From Fidelibacterota bacterium (GTDB lineage: Bacteria; Fidelibacterota; UBA8477): a DNA stretch of 29,509 nucleotides. The stretch is from contig JAIPJR010000035.1 in NCBI GenBank assembly GCA_021734045.1, positions 1 to 29,509 of the forward strand, given 5' to 3'. The position numbers and the translations under genes were made by a program. Below, piece by piece: positions 16,005 through 24,856 of the stretch. Each line of letters begins with the position of its first letter. Position 1 is the first letter of the stretch. The notes under the pieces are model-generated. The model saw only the letters and a list, made by a program, of their open reading frames with translations. It did not search any database and was not told the origin of the DNA.

Positions 16005-16548
16005 TCGCCGGACTCGATTTTTCTGGAACCTGAGTATTCTGCTGGGAATCGTAATCCTGCTGTGGCAGGCCATATCCATCATGAGCGTCCGCAATGAACG
16101 GCAGGAATATGAATTGTCTATGAAACGCGAACTGGGCACGGATACAGAACTGGATTCGGTAATTAATTTTCTGGAAGCCCGCTTGGAAGACCGGGCTGTG
16201 TTCAACTTTACCGCCAATGAAAATCCTCTGGACCTTTCCCGCGCCATTTATCTCACGGATAATGCGGCGGATCTCTACCGGTTTCGGCAGCAAAATATTC
16301 CCCGGGTGAGCGCCGTAGTTTATGGGTCCAAGCCCATGGTTGTTGTACAACTGCAGGGGCAGAATATGCAGCTGGCCGTTGGCGATACAGTAGCGGGCGA
16401 ACGGATTATTGATATTACGCCTGAGGGGATGGTGACGCTTAAAAATGGTATGCGAAATCGCTACAATATCGCACCGGCCACGCTCTCTCCTGAAGAGATT
16501 GAAAGAATTCGCAAAGAAAAAAGACGTGCAAACGAGGAAACTTACTAA
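15997..16548 (+). CDS. pilP: PilP/GspC-like pilus protein with a membrane anchor
   Basis: A 183-residue protein in the pilP position. It has a membrane helix at about 9-29 (FWNLSILLGIVILLWQAISIM) and no lipobox cysteine, unlike classical PilP lipoproteins. After a spacer (about 30-95) comes a beta domain (about 100-155) with VSAVVYGSKPMVVVQL, AVGDTVAGERIIDITPEG and VTLKNG, the pattern of the PilP/GspC homology region that contacts the secretin N0 domain. The C-terminus is charged (PEEIERIRKEKRRANEE). The layout is GspC-like while the neighbours (PilM, PilN, PilO) are pilus type. Role as bridge between inner-membrane complex and PilQ is inference from family and order. Confidence 0.8.
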   Translation: MDDRRTRFFWNLSILLGIVILLWQAISIMSVRNERQEYELSMKRELGTDTELDSVINFLEARLEDRAVFNFTANENPLDLSRAIYLTDNAADLYRFRQQNIPRVSAVVYGSKPMVVVQLQGQNMQLAVGDTVAGERIIDITPEGMVTLKNGMRNRYNIAPATLSPEEIERIRKEKRRANEETY

Positions 16549-18068
16549 TGCAGATGACATCGATTTTATCACGCAGCCTGATTACAATACTCATTCTGGT
16601 GGGAGCGAACTCAGCTTTTAGCCAAAATCAATCGACTACAACCGCGGAATTGTCTGAGGAAAAACTGGTTACCATCCATGCCGAAGATGCGCACCTGCCC
16701 AGCGTTCTGGCGATTCTGGCCGATCGTTCCGGTTATAACATTGTCACGGGACCTTCGGTGAATGTGCAGGACAAAATTAGCCTGCACCTGGTGGATGTTC
16801 CCATCGAACAGGCCGTGAATTTGGTGGTTCGAGCCGCCGGATTAAGCTATGAATTGGTAGGCAGCTCATTCCTCATCGCATCGCCGACACGTCTCAAAGA
16901 AGAGGTGGGTATCAAATCATATGTCGTTCCCCTGCAGTATGCGGCGGCGGGAGATGTGAAGATTCTGCTCCAAAATCTTACCGACCAGATTGAGGTGGAT
17001 GCCGGTGGAAATAAACTTCTGATTAATACCAGTCCGAAAAAGATTTCCGAGATCATGGACGTTGTCAAATCCGTGGATGTACCAGTTCTGCAAATTCGAC
17101 TGGAAGCGCGTCTGATCGAGGTAGCCGTTAAGGATGAACAGCAGCTGGGGATTGACTGGACGAAATTGGCGAAAATCACCACGATTTTAGCAGAAACCGC
17201 TGCTCCGCCTCTGCCGGGTTGGGGGAGTCTGGTGCCCGGTATGACCCAGCAGCTGCAAAACAATGGGCAGATTATGCAGAACTACTCAGCTTTGCCCACG
17301 GGTCAGATACCCAATAATATGTATTTTCAGCGCATCACTGGTTTTGACGATGTGGGACATTACAGCCGTCAGCTCTCGGCATTTGATGTAACACTGGATT
17401 TTTTATTGAAGAATAATAAAGCTGATGTGTTGGCCAATTCTCAGGTGGTGACTTTGAACGGTCGCGAAGCCGAACTTTCCATGGTAGATGTGGTACCCTA
17501 TATCCTCTCCAGCGGTGGTGTGGGTGGCCAGGTACAGGTCCAGCGGGAAGAAGTGGGCATCAAGCTCCACATCCTGCCCACGGTCAATACAGACGGATAC
17601 ATTACAACAGCCGTTACACCGGAGGTCTCTACCATTTTTGACTTTATTGGTCCGGACCGAAATATTCCCTGGGTGAAAAAGCGGATCTCCACCACCACTA
17701 TTCGCGTCCGGGATCAGGAGTCCATTATTATTGCCGGATTATTGGGTGTGGATCGGAAGACCACTGAATCGAAGGTACCGTTATTGGGTGATATTCCCTG
17801 GTTAGGCAAATTTTTCCGTCATTGGGTAACCACGGAGCAAAAAACCGATTTAATTATCCAGATTACACCACATATCGTCCAGGATAATTACACCAATATT
17901 TTAAAGAGTGACGTACTCCAGGATTTGGAGCAAGAATATTTCCCGGAGGAGGAAGAGGAATCCACTTCCAGTGACTCCGGCAGTCTTGATTTTGGAGCCG
18001 GTACTGATGAAAATTCGGTTCCTGCCAAGGATAAAGCTGGTGATCAGCAAGGAGGATCAACCAAATGA
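16548..18068 (+). CDS. pilQ: Outer-membrane secretin PilQ
   Basis: Forms the multimeric outer-membrane pore for the pilus. Signal peptide about 1-25 (cleaved near ANSAFSQ). STN/N0 domain about 40-105, one N1-type secretin domain about 120-185 (VVPLQYAAAGDVKILLQNL... LLINTSP), then the secretin barrel domain about 185-440 with QIRLEARLIEV, the gate region, and the signature VPLLGDIPWLGKFFR followed by TDLIIQITPHIV. At 506 residues it is shorter than proteobacterial PilQ: no AMIN peptidoglycan-binding domains precede N0. The C-terminal 65 residues are acidic and Ser/Gly-rich. The start codon shares one base with the upstream stop. No pilotin gene is seen nearby. Confidence 0.95.
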   Translation: MQMTSILSRSLITILILVGANSAFSQNQSTTTAELSEEKLVTIHAEDAHLPSVLAILADRSGYNIVTGPSVNVQDKISLHLVDVPIEQAVNLVVRAAGLSYELVGSSFLIASPTRLKEEVGIKSYVVPLQYAAAGDVKILLQNLTDQIEVDAGGNKLLINTSPKKISEIMDVVKSVDVPVLQIRLEARLIEVAVKDEQQLGIDWTKLAKITTILAETAAPPLPGWGSLVPGMTQQLQNNGQIMQNYSALPTGQIPNNMYFQRITGFDDVGHYSRQLSAFDVTLDFLLKNNKADVLANSQVVTLNGREAELSMVDVVPYILSSGGVGGQVQVQREEVGIKLHILPTVNTDGYITTAVTPEVSTIFDFIGPDRNIPWVKKRISTTTIRVRDQESIIIAGLLGVDRKTTESKVPLLGDIPWLGKFFRHWVTTEQKTDLIIQITPHIVQDNYTNILKSDVLQDLEQEYFPEEEEESTSSDSGSLDFGAGTDENSVPAKDKAGDQQGGSTK

Positions 18069-20944
18069 ATCGACAAATAATCATCCGATCCATACTTGGA
18101 ATGGTTGCCCTCGCCATGCTCTGGCAGGGGTGTGATACGCGGGTACCGGAACAGGTCTCGCCGGACCCGGTGGATTATACCTTGAAACTATCCTCTAACC
18201 GCTATTTGCTCTATGCTGATCATGGCCGTACTATTGCCCGCATCACAGCTCAATTACTGAACGAAGATGGCGAGCCCATACAGGGTGCTACCATCAATTT
18301 TTCGACCCTGCAGGGTGTGATCTCCGGCATGGTGAACACCGATATAAGCGGCCGGGCAGTGGCGCTCTACAACGATAACGGCCTTTCCGGTGATTCGGTC
18401 ATGGTCGTGGGTCGCTATACTGATAACAATAACACCACGGTGCGTGATACGGTTTATTTGACCGTGCTGCCCATGGAAGCGTTGGTGCATAATTTCTTTA
18501 CCGGTCTGGATCCGGTAGATGGCATCGTCGAAGTTCAGGACAAAGTGGACAGCTATTTTGCTACGGTGAAAAGCTACATTCGCGACAGTAGCGGCGTCGC
18601 CGTGACCAATGTGGCAGTGAATTACAAAGTCCTGAATAACAGCAGCATCGGGTTTCTGGATAATTCAGTGGATTCCACCGATTCACAGGGAATCAGCCGG
18701 ATTAAATTTTACAATAACCCGGGTGACACAGGTGTGGTGCGTATCGCCTGCTATATCACGGGACCGGAATTACAAGCGGCCATGGAGCGCAACAACACCA
18801 CTTACCATTTTAATCCCATGCTCATGAAGGGAACTGGTGCCGAGGCGGTTGCTTTTACCGACACGGTTTCGCTCTATTTTCAGCCCATCGCCGCCTACAG
18901 TCTGACCCTGAGCACCAGTAGGGATTCAATTTTTGCCGACAATGGTGAGACCACAGCATCTATCAAGGCTGCGCTCAAGACCACCGACGGTAGACCAATT
19001 GTAGATGAACGGGTGAATTTCTCAACGACGCTGGGTGCAATCGAATCACCCGTAAACACCAACAGTTCCGGCGTAGCTATTTCAACCCTTACCGATGTGG
19101 GACCTTCCGATATTGGTATGGCACAAGTGGTTGCTCGTGCCGAGCATCCCTTCTTCGGGTCCCAGCGTGACACGGTGAGTGTACGCATCCGGACCATTGG
19201 TGAGTCGGGTCAGCCCTGGCCGTACAGTATTCGGGTGGTATCAACCCGGGACACCATTTTTGCCGATAATGGCAATACTATCGCCTTGGTACAGGCGGTG
19301 GTGAAGGATGCTGAGGATCAGCCGCTGGATTCGGTCCGGGTGCAGTTCACCGCATCGAAAGGCGTTTTGGCATCGCCCATTTTTACAAATACGGCTGGCG
19401 TAGCCGGTACGGAATTCTATAGTCTGGGTGTTCAGGATGATATCGGTGATGCACGCATCAAAGCCAGTTACACCCACCCGGTTCACGGTACGATTCGTGA
19501 CACGGTTTATGTTTATGTAGCACCTAATCCGGTAATCCTGGATCACTCTCCGGCCTTTATCGACATGGTTCCGGAGCATGAGGTCTTACCGCCAATCGGG
19601 CAGGATTCCGTCCGGACCACGCGGATTTTTGTAAGCGTCACCGACACATCCGGATACCCGGTAGATCAGGGGACGCTGGTGGAATTCAGCTCAACCCTGG
19701 GATACATCACTCCCTTTGCTTCCACCAACACATTGGGTCAGGTGGTCGGCACCTTTTCCATGGGAACCTCTGCCGGTGTGGCCCGGATCTATGCCGAAAC
19801 CAACGGTATCAAGGACTCCTGTCTGGTGCAGATTCGGTCAGGTATTCCAACCTCCATCACCATCCCACAGCCTAGACCAAATCACATCGTGGTTCAGGGT
19901 GGTTCCGGTAGCGAATCCACACAACTCACAGCCGAACTCCGCGACGCGAATGGCCAACTGGTTGATTTACCTTACTTGGTAAGCTTCCAGATTTATGGTG
20001 CTTCCCCATCTGGTGTACGGTTGAATGGCCAGGGACTCACCGCCAGTGACTCCTCCAATCACGGTGTTGCTGCAGTGACATTGAACAGTGGTACCCAGTC
20101 CGGTGGTGTTCGTATTCGGGCTTCGGTGGATGTGAACGGCACCATCATCAGTGCCTCCAGTAACTCGGTGGTGATTGAAGCGGGTCCGCCGTACTACATT
20201 TTCCCTGATTATGATCCTCAAAATATAGAGGACATTGGTGGCGGAATGTATGAGCTGGAACTTTCTGCTCGTGTACAGGACTACTACACCAATCCGGTGG
20301 AAGATTCCACCCATGTGTACTGGTACGCAGTACCTAATAATGCTATTGACATTATAGGAACTTCCTACACAAATAATGAAAACAAGGGTGGAGATGCCTA
20401 CAAAGGTCTTGCCTGGACCAAGGCATATTACAACTCAGAGGTAATTTTCGAGCAGGTACAAATCATAGCCCGGACTTTTGACGGAGATGGTAATGCCCTT
20501 GAAACGCCCCTGAATTACAGTACAGACAGCGTCACCATTATGCCCTATGTTCCTGGGCAGTTGTCAGTGGGGGCCAATCCTTCATTCTGGGATTTCGGAA
20601 CCATGGGAAATCCGGCATTCGTGGCTGTGACCGCGGTCCTGACCGATGTGTATAATAGTGCCATCCCCCGGGGACATATTATGTTCAGTGGAGTGGGTGT
20701 TACCGCCTGGTTTGATGCTGAGGGAAATGCATTGAATCCACCTATTGTGGAAACCGACCAAAATGGTATGGCAGTAGCCATTCCCCAGTTTGATCAGACA
20801 TTGTGTACACCGAATTTCGATTCCCAGGGAAATGTGACCTCCTATACCCCCTTCACTGCTTATGTATGGGGCTCTTTGATGGAACCCCAGCAAATTACCA
20901 GTGAACAGGCGTCCATCGAATTAAGGCGTTCGATTCCTGAGTAG
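18065..20944 (+). CDS. Large Ig-like (Big_1/invasin-type) repeat lipoprotein in the pilus operon
   Basis: A 959-residue exported protein. The N-terminus has a hydrophobic helix ending LWQGC, so C23 is a plausible lipidation site, followed by aspartate at +2. The rest is a string of about seven or eight Ig-like domains of 90-110 residues. Three carry near-identical openings, SNRYLLYADHGRT (about 44), TSRDSIFADNGET (about 284) and STRDTIFADNGNT (about 393), and repeated words such as VNFST-LG, TN-SGVA and RDTVYV, which is the invasin/intimin bacterial Ig-like pattern. No LysM, autotransporter barrel or sorting signal is seen. The start overlaps the pilQ stop by four bases. It may be a surface adhesin, a pilus cap or a structural link around PilQ; the sequence does not decide. 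Start and end are secure. Confidence 0.8.
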   Translation: MNRQIIIRSILGMVALAMLWQGCDTRVPEQVSPDPVDYTLKLSSNRYLLYADHGRTIARITAQLLNEDGEPIQGATINFSTLQGVISGMVNTDISGRAVALYNDNGLSGDSVMVVGRYTDNNNTTVRDTVYLTVLPMEALVHNFFTGLDPVDGIVEVQDKVDSYFATVKSYIRDSSGVAVTNVAVNYKVLNNSSIGFLDNSVDSTDSQGISRIKFYNNPGDTGVVRIACYITGPELQAAMERNNTTYHFNPMLMKGTGAEAVAFTDTVSLYFQPIAAYSLTLSTSRDSIFADNGETTASIKAALKTTDGRPIVDERVNFSTTLGAIESPVNTNSSGVAISTLTDVGPSDIGMAQVVARAEHPFFGSQRDTVSVRIRTIGESGQPWPYSIRVVSTRDTIFADNGNTIALVQAVVKDAEDQPLDSVRVQFTASKGVLASPIFTNTAGVAGTEFYSLGVQDDIGDARIKASYTHPVHGTIRDTVYVYVAPNPVILDHSPAFIDMVPEHEVLPPIGQDSVRTTRIFVSVTDTSGYPVDQGTLVEFSSTLGYITPFASTNTLGQVVGTFSMGTSAGVARIYAETNGIKDSCLVQIRSGIPTSITIPQPRPNHIVVQGGSGSESTQLTAELRDANGQLVDLPYLVSFQIYGASPSGVRLNGQGLTASDSSNHGVAAVTLNSGTQSGGVRIRASVDVNGTIISASSNSVVIEAGPPYYIFPDYDPQNIEDIGGGMYELELSARVQDYYTNPVEDSTHVYWYAVPNNAIDIIGTSYTNNENKGGDAYKGLAWTKAYYNSEVIFEQVQIIARTFDGDGNALETPLNYSTDSVTIMPYVPGQLSVGANPSFWDFGTMGNPAFVAVTAVLTDVYNSAIPRGHIMFSGVGVTAWFDAEGNALNPPIVETDQNGMAVAIPQFDQTLCTPNFDSQGNVTSYTPFTAYVWGSLMEPQQITSEQASIELRRSIPE

Positions 20945-21032
20945 GAGGCATATTCCTTGCAAACCAAGAGACCAGTATGAAATGATTGGTGACAATCGAC
21001 AGCGATTCATGAAAAAGCATAGAAAGTAAAGC

Positions 21033-22748
21033 ATGTTCAATCCTCAATTTGAAAAAATCGGTAACATCCTGGTACATGAAGGGATTTTGACCCAGGAGCA
21101 ACTGGAACAGGCCCTGGAACGGCAGAAAACGACCAATGAAAAATTGGGAAAACTTCTTCTGAGTATGGGATTCCTGTCTGAGGATGATCTGGTAAAAGCC
21201 TACGCCATGCAGATGGGTCACCGGGCGATCTATGATGAAGAGCTGATCAAGGCCAGTGCGGATGATGTCAAACAATTGCCTGAGGATTTTGCCACAACCA
21301 ATATGGCGATTGCGATAGCCACCACCGATTCGACCATCGTTGTAGCCATGGAAGATCCGGAAGATTTGGCGTCTATTGACACCATTGAAAAAATCACCAA
21401 ACTCAAAGTAGAAGTGGTCGTGGCCAGTGATTCGGCTATTAAACGCGCCATTGAATACCATTACAGTCGCATTCGCCAGTCCGGTGAAGTGGAAGACGCC
21501 CTCTCCAATATCCAGGTTTTTGCCGGCGATGATGATGAAGAAGGCGAAGGTGTCGATCTCTCCAGCCAGCGGGTCTCGGACGAGGAAGCGCCCTTTGTCA
21601 AGCTGGTGAACCTGATTTTGCAGGAAGCCATTAAAGAGCGTTCTACTGATATTCACATCGAACCACAGTCACACGAAGTCAGCGTGCGTGTGCGAATTGA
21701 TGGCGTACTCCAAAAAATCATGTCTCCACCCATCTCTTCCGTGAGTGGATTGACGACCCGTATCAAGATTCTATCTAATCTCAATATTGCTGAGCGGCGA
21801 TTGCCCCAGGACGGTCGTTTTACCATTAAGACCGGTGACCGGGAAATTGATGTGCGTGTTTCGGTACTGCCCACTGTCTTTGGTGAAAAAATCGTTATGC
21901 GTTTGCTGGATAAGGGCAGTTTTAACATGGACCTCACCGGTCTGGGCTTTGCCAAGAAGGAGATTAATATCTTCAGGCGGTGGATTACCCAGCCTTATGG
22001 GATGGTAATTATCTCCGGTCCCACCGGTTCCGGTAAATCCACGACATTGTACGCATCGTTGAAAGAAATCAAATCAGAAGGCACCAACATTACCACCGTG
22101 GAAGATCCGGTGGAGTATCAGTTGGGTGGTATCAATCAGGTTCAAGTAAAAGAAAAAATTGGCCTTACCTTCGGGTCCACACTGCGCTCCATTTTGCGTC
22201 AGGATCCGGACATTCTGCTGATTGGAGAGATTCGGGATGCCGAGACCGCCGATATTTCCATCAAATTTTCACTCACCGGTCACCTGGTCTTCAGCACGGT
22301 CCACGCCAACGATGCACCTTCCACCATCACCCGTCTCATTGACATCGGGATTCCACCCTTTCTGGTGGGCTCAAGTTTGAATTTGGTCATGGCCCAACGA
22401 TTGGTGCGAACCATCTGTCCTCACTGCAAAACCGAGTACAAACCCACAGATGAAGAATTGGATCGGGTGCAGGTGCCGGATGAATTCAAGAAAAATACAT
22501 TTTACGCGGGCAAAGGATGCGTGAATTGCCGCCAGACCGGTTATCGGGGACGGACCGGAATTTTTGAGATTCTGGAAATCCGCCAGCCGATTCGTAAGAT
22601 GATTTTTGAAAACGCCAATCAGGAAGAGATTCGTGAAAAAGCGGTGGCATTAGGGATGCACAGTTTACGGGATGCCGGTATTACCAAATTGGTTGAGGGT
22701 GTCACCACTTTCGAAGAGGTTCTGCGTTCAACTGTCGAGGATTTTTAA
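21033..22748 (+). CDS. pilB: Pilus extension ATPase PilB
   Basis: Cytoplasmic hexameric motor that drives pilin polymerisation. Residues 1-150 form the MshEN/T2SSE_N domain (IGNILVHEGILTQEQLEQAL...), a region that in some family members binds cyclic di-GMP. The ATPase core has Walker A GPTGSGKST at 329-337 (K335), the Asp box ITTVEDPVEYQ, DPDILLIGEIRD and HLVFSTVHANDA. The zinc motif is complete: C462, C465, C496 and C499. At 571 residues it has PilB length. It follows the Ig-like gene after 88 bp and abuts pilC. The ribosome-binding site is weak (AAAG before the ATG). PilB rather than GspE because of the PilM-O genes and PilT in the same locus. Confidence 0.96.
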   Translation: MFNPQFEKIGNILVHEGILTQEQLEQALERQKTTNEKLGKLLLSMGFLSEDDLVKAYAMQMGHRAIYDEELIKASADDVKQLPEDFATTNMAIAIATTDSTIVVAMEDPEDLASIDTIEKITKLKVEVVVASDSAIKRAIEYHYSRIRQSGEVEDALSNIQVFAGDDDEEGEGVDLSSQRVSDEEAPFVKLVNLILQEAIKERSTDIHIEPQSHEVSVRVRIDGVLQKIMSPPISSVSGLTTRIKILSNLNIAERRLPQDGRFTIKTGDREIDVRVSVLPTVFGEKIVMRLLDKGSFNMDLTGLGFAKKEINIFRRWITQPYGMVIISGPTGSGKSTTLYASLKEIKSEGTNITTVEDPVEYQLGGINQVQVKEKIGLTFGSTLRSILRQDPDILLIGEIRDAETADISIKFSLTGHLVFSTVHANDAPSTITRLIDIGIPPFLVGSSLNLVMAQRLVRTICPHCKTEYKPTDEELDRVQVPDEFKKNTFYAGKGCVNCRQTGYRGRTGIFEILEIRQPIRKMIFENANQEEIREKAVALGMHSLRDAGITKLVEGVTTFEEVLRSTVEDF

Positions 22749-23960
22749 GTGGCTGAGAATAAAGTTACCACACCTGCTGCAGACGAAATTACCCCAAAAA
22801 ACGGGAAAAAAAGTGCCTTAAGCGGGATTGATAAACAGAAGAAGGATGAACGCCCAAAGCAGTGGGGAGACGACTTCATTGAGGAACTGAGCCTTTCGCT
22901 GACCAAGATGCGGAGCCGTGTTCCACTGAAAAATTTGGTGTTTTTCACCCGGCAGCTTTCCACCATGTTTGCGGCGGGATTGACACTTGAAAAATCTCTG
23001 AACAATCTGGCCAACGAGGAAAAGCATACCAAATTTAAAAAGGTCCTGCAAAAGGTTGCCAATGACATCCGCAAAGGATCAAACCTTTCGGATGCGCTGG
23101 AGCGACACCCCGGCGTGTTTAACAGCCTTTACATCGCTCTGGTGAAAGCGGGTGAGTTGTCCGGTAGTTTGCAGACCATTCTGGATCAGTTAGCCACCTA
23201 TCTTGAAACGACCCACGAAACAAATCAGAAGGTGAAATCCGCCCTCTATTACCCCATTATCGTCTTTGCTTTTCTCATCGTGGTCATTTTGGTAATGCTG
23301 GTCTTCATCGTTCCCAAATTTAGCGATGTGTACACACAGCTTGGCGCGAAATTGCCCGGTCCCACACAGGCATTGGTGCATATTTCCAATCTGGTGACCG
23401 ATCATTTTGTGGCCGCGATTGGGATGGTCTTCCTGGCCGTGGTGGCTTTGTGGATGATTCGATTGACACGCCGAGGTGGCTATGCCGTGGATGGATTTCT
23501 CTTGAAATTTCCAGTCTTCGGGACCCTGATTACATACAGCATTTACCAGAAATTCAGTAAAACCCTGGGGATTTTGCTGGGTGCCGGTGTACCGGTCATT
23601 CCCTCCATGCATCTGATGAAGCGGATTGTGGGCAATCGCGTGTATGAAAAAGCGATTGGGATCGCCACTGAATTTATCCGGGATGGATACAATATCTCAG
23701 CAGCCCTACGCCACGCTGAAAAATTTCCCCCTATCATGCTGCAGCTTACCTCCACGGGTGAGGAGACAGGCGAGATAGATTCACTGCTGGATAAATCCGC
23801 GGATTTCTATGGCAAACAGGTTGACAGCATGGTTTCCCGTATGACCTCACTCATTGAACCACTGATGATTATGTTCGTCGGCGGTATGATTCTGGTCATT
23901 CTGGTGGTTACCTACCTGCCCATTTTCTACATCGGTCAGGCCATGCGATCAGGCATGTAA
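22749..23960 (+). CDS. pilC: Inner-membrane platform protein PilC
   Basis: Polytopic protein on which the PilB and PilT motors act. Two T2SSF domains of about 120 residues lie at about 65-185 and 265-390; each has the family pattern (FTRQLSTMFAAGLTLEKSL and FSKTLGILLGAGVPVIPSM as the two starts, with GELSGSLQTILDQLA and TGEETGEIDSLLDKSA as repeats). Membrane helices at about 172-195, 215-237 and 375-395. The cytoplasmic N-terminus (about 1-55) is long and lysine-rich. The start codon is GTG, directly after the pilB stop, so translation is coupled. Length 403 is usual. Secure by repeat structure and by position between pilB and pilD. Confidence 0.95.
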   Translation: MAENKVTTPAADEITPKNGKKSALSGIDKQKKDERPKQWGDDFIEELSLSLTKMRSRVPLKNLVFFTRQLSTMFAAGLTLEKSLNNLANEEKHTKFKKVLQKVANDIRKGSNLSDALERHPGVFNSLYIALVKAGELSGSLQTILDQLATYLETTHETNQKVKSALYYPIIVFAFLIVVILVMLVFIVPKFSDVYTQLGAKLPGPTQALVHISNLVTDHFVAAIGMVFLAVVALWMIRLTRRGGYAVDGFLLKFPVFGTLITYSIYQKFSKTLGILLGAGVPVIPSMHLMKRIVGNRVYEKAIGIATEFIRDGYNISAALRHAEKFPPIMLQLTSTGEETGEIDSLLDKSADFYGKQVDSMVSRMTSLIEPLMIMFVGGMILVILVVTYLPIFYIGQAMRSGM

Positions 23961-23985
23961 TGTCTATTAAAGCCAACCCGCCCAC

Positions 23986-24771
23986 ATGATGCCAATCTGG
24001 GAAAATACCGCCTACCTGGTTACAATCGGGACCCTCTTCGGGTTAAGTATCGGCAGCTTTCTGAATGTGGTGATTTACCGGGTGCCGAACAATCTGTCTA
24101 TTGTTAAACCTGATTCCCACTGTCCAGCGTGCAATACACCCATCGCCTGGTATGATAATATTCCACTGCTATCCTGGATAATTCTGGGCGCGAAATGCCG
24201 CCATTGTCAGGCACCCATTTCCATTCGTTATCCCCTGATTGAAGGTATCACCGGTCTCGGGTGGGCGCTGGCCTTCGGTATTTTGCCATTGGAACAGGCA
24301 CTGTTGTTTGTTTTTATGTTCAGCACACTTCTGGCAGTCGCCGTCATCGATCAGGAATATTGGGTCGTACCATTGAGCCTGATTATCACGCTATTAATCG
24401 GTGTGGGTGGAGGGATGGCTTTTGAGTTGATCCGCTGGCCGGTTGCACTGAAGGGATTTGCCGGCGTTCTGGTGCTCATGGTATTCATCCAGGGACTCAC
24501 TTGGCTCATACGCAAAGAGGTGGGACTTGGCTGGGGTGATGTCCAGTTAGCCCTGGTACTATCACTCTGGTTGGGACTTGAACTAAGTCTGATGGGTATG
24601 TTTGTGGCTGTCCTGGTGGCGATTATTGTCTGGCTGGCCCAAAGCCAGACCGACAATTTTAGCTGGGATCGCAAAATCCAGTTTGGACCCTATCTGGCGC
24701 TGGCTGCCATAGTGCTTGGGTTTTTGAAGGTTTATGCGCCAGATTGGTTAGAGCACCTGCTCTACTTCTGA
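23986..24771 (+). CDS. pilD: Prepilin peptidase PilD (with N-methyltransferase domain)
   Basis: Inner-membrane aspartyl protease that cleaves prepilin leaders and methylates the new N-terminus. The zinc motif of the methyltransferase half is complete (C46, C49, C71, C74, as HCPAC and CRHC), preceded by GSFLNVVIYR. The catalytic aspartates are D122 in AVIDQEYWVVP and D185 in LGWGDVQLA, the latter in the family's G-x-G-D-type motif. The polypeptide has about seven or eight membrane helices in 261 residues, usual for PilD. It lies 25 bp after pilC, is the last gene of the pilus locus and presumably processes the prepilins encoded here. ATG at 23986 or the adjacent ATG at 23989 both fit. Confidence 0.96.
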   Translation: MMPIWENTAYLVTIGTLFGLSIGSFLNVVIYRVPNNLSIVKPDSHCPACNTPIAWYDNIPLLSWIILGAKCRHCQAPISIRYPLIEGITGLGWALAFGILPLEQALLFVFMFSTLLAVAVIDQEYWVVPLSLIITLLIGVGGGMAFELIRWPVALKGFAGVLVLMVFIQGLTWLIRKEVGLGWGDVQLALVLSLWLGLELSLMGMFVAVLVAIIVWLAQSQTDNFSWDRKIQFGPYLALAAIVLGFLKVYAPDWLEHLLYF

Positions 24772-24787
24772 TTATTAAGTTGTTTTA

Positions 24788-24803
24788 ATTTTTCCGGAAA
24801 AAT
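24788..24803. terminator. Palindrome between convergent pilD and phoU
   Basis: ATTTTTCCGGAAAAAT is a perfect 16-base palindrome with A and T tracts on both sides, in the 85-bp gap between the two convergent operons. It could form a weak bidirectional terminator hairpin, with the stem limited by the need for a loop. CTGCAATCTGCAAT directly repeated lies beside it. Confidence 0.45.
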
Positions 24804-24856
24804 CGGTTTAACGACAAATCTGCAATCTGCAATGACTGCGTTGTGGGCGTATGATT

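Noticed and set aside
18065-20944. CRISPR-like or VNTR repeat in the Ig-like gene
   Set aside because: The repeats are diverged protein domains about 300 bases long with only short near-identical words, not short direct repeats with spacers.
20895-21656. Open frame of 253 codons on the minus strand
   Set aside because: It lies antisense to the end of the Ig-like gene and the start of pilB, has no family features and no ribosome-binding site; pilB has full motifs in the opposite strand.
9209-24771. Type II secretion system instead of a type IV pilus
   Set aside because: Several parts are shared (GspE/F/C/D-like), but PilM, PilN, PilO and a PilT with AIRNLIRE are pilus-specific and no GspL/GspM/GspK set is present.
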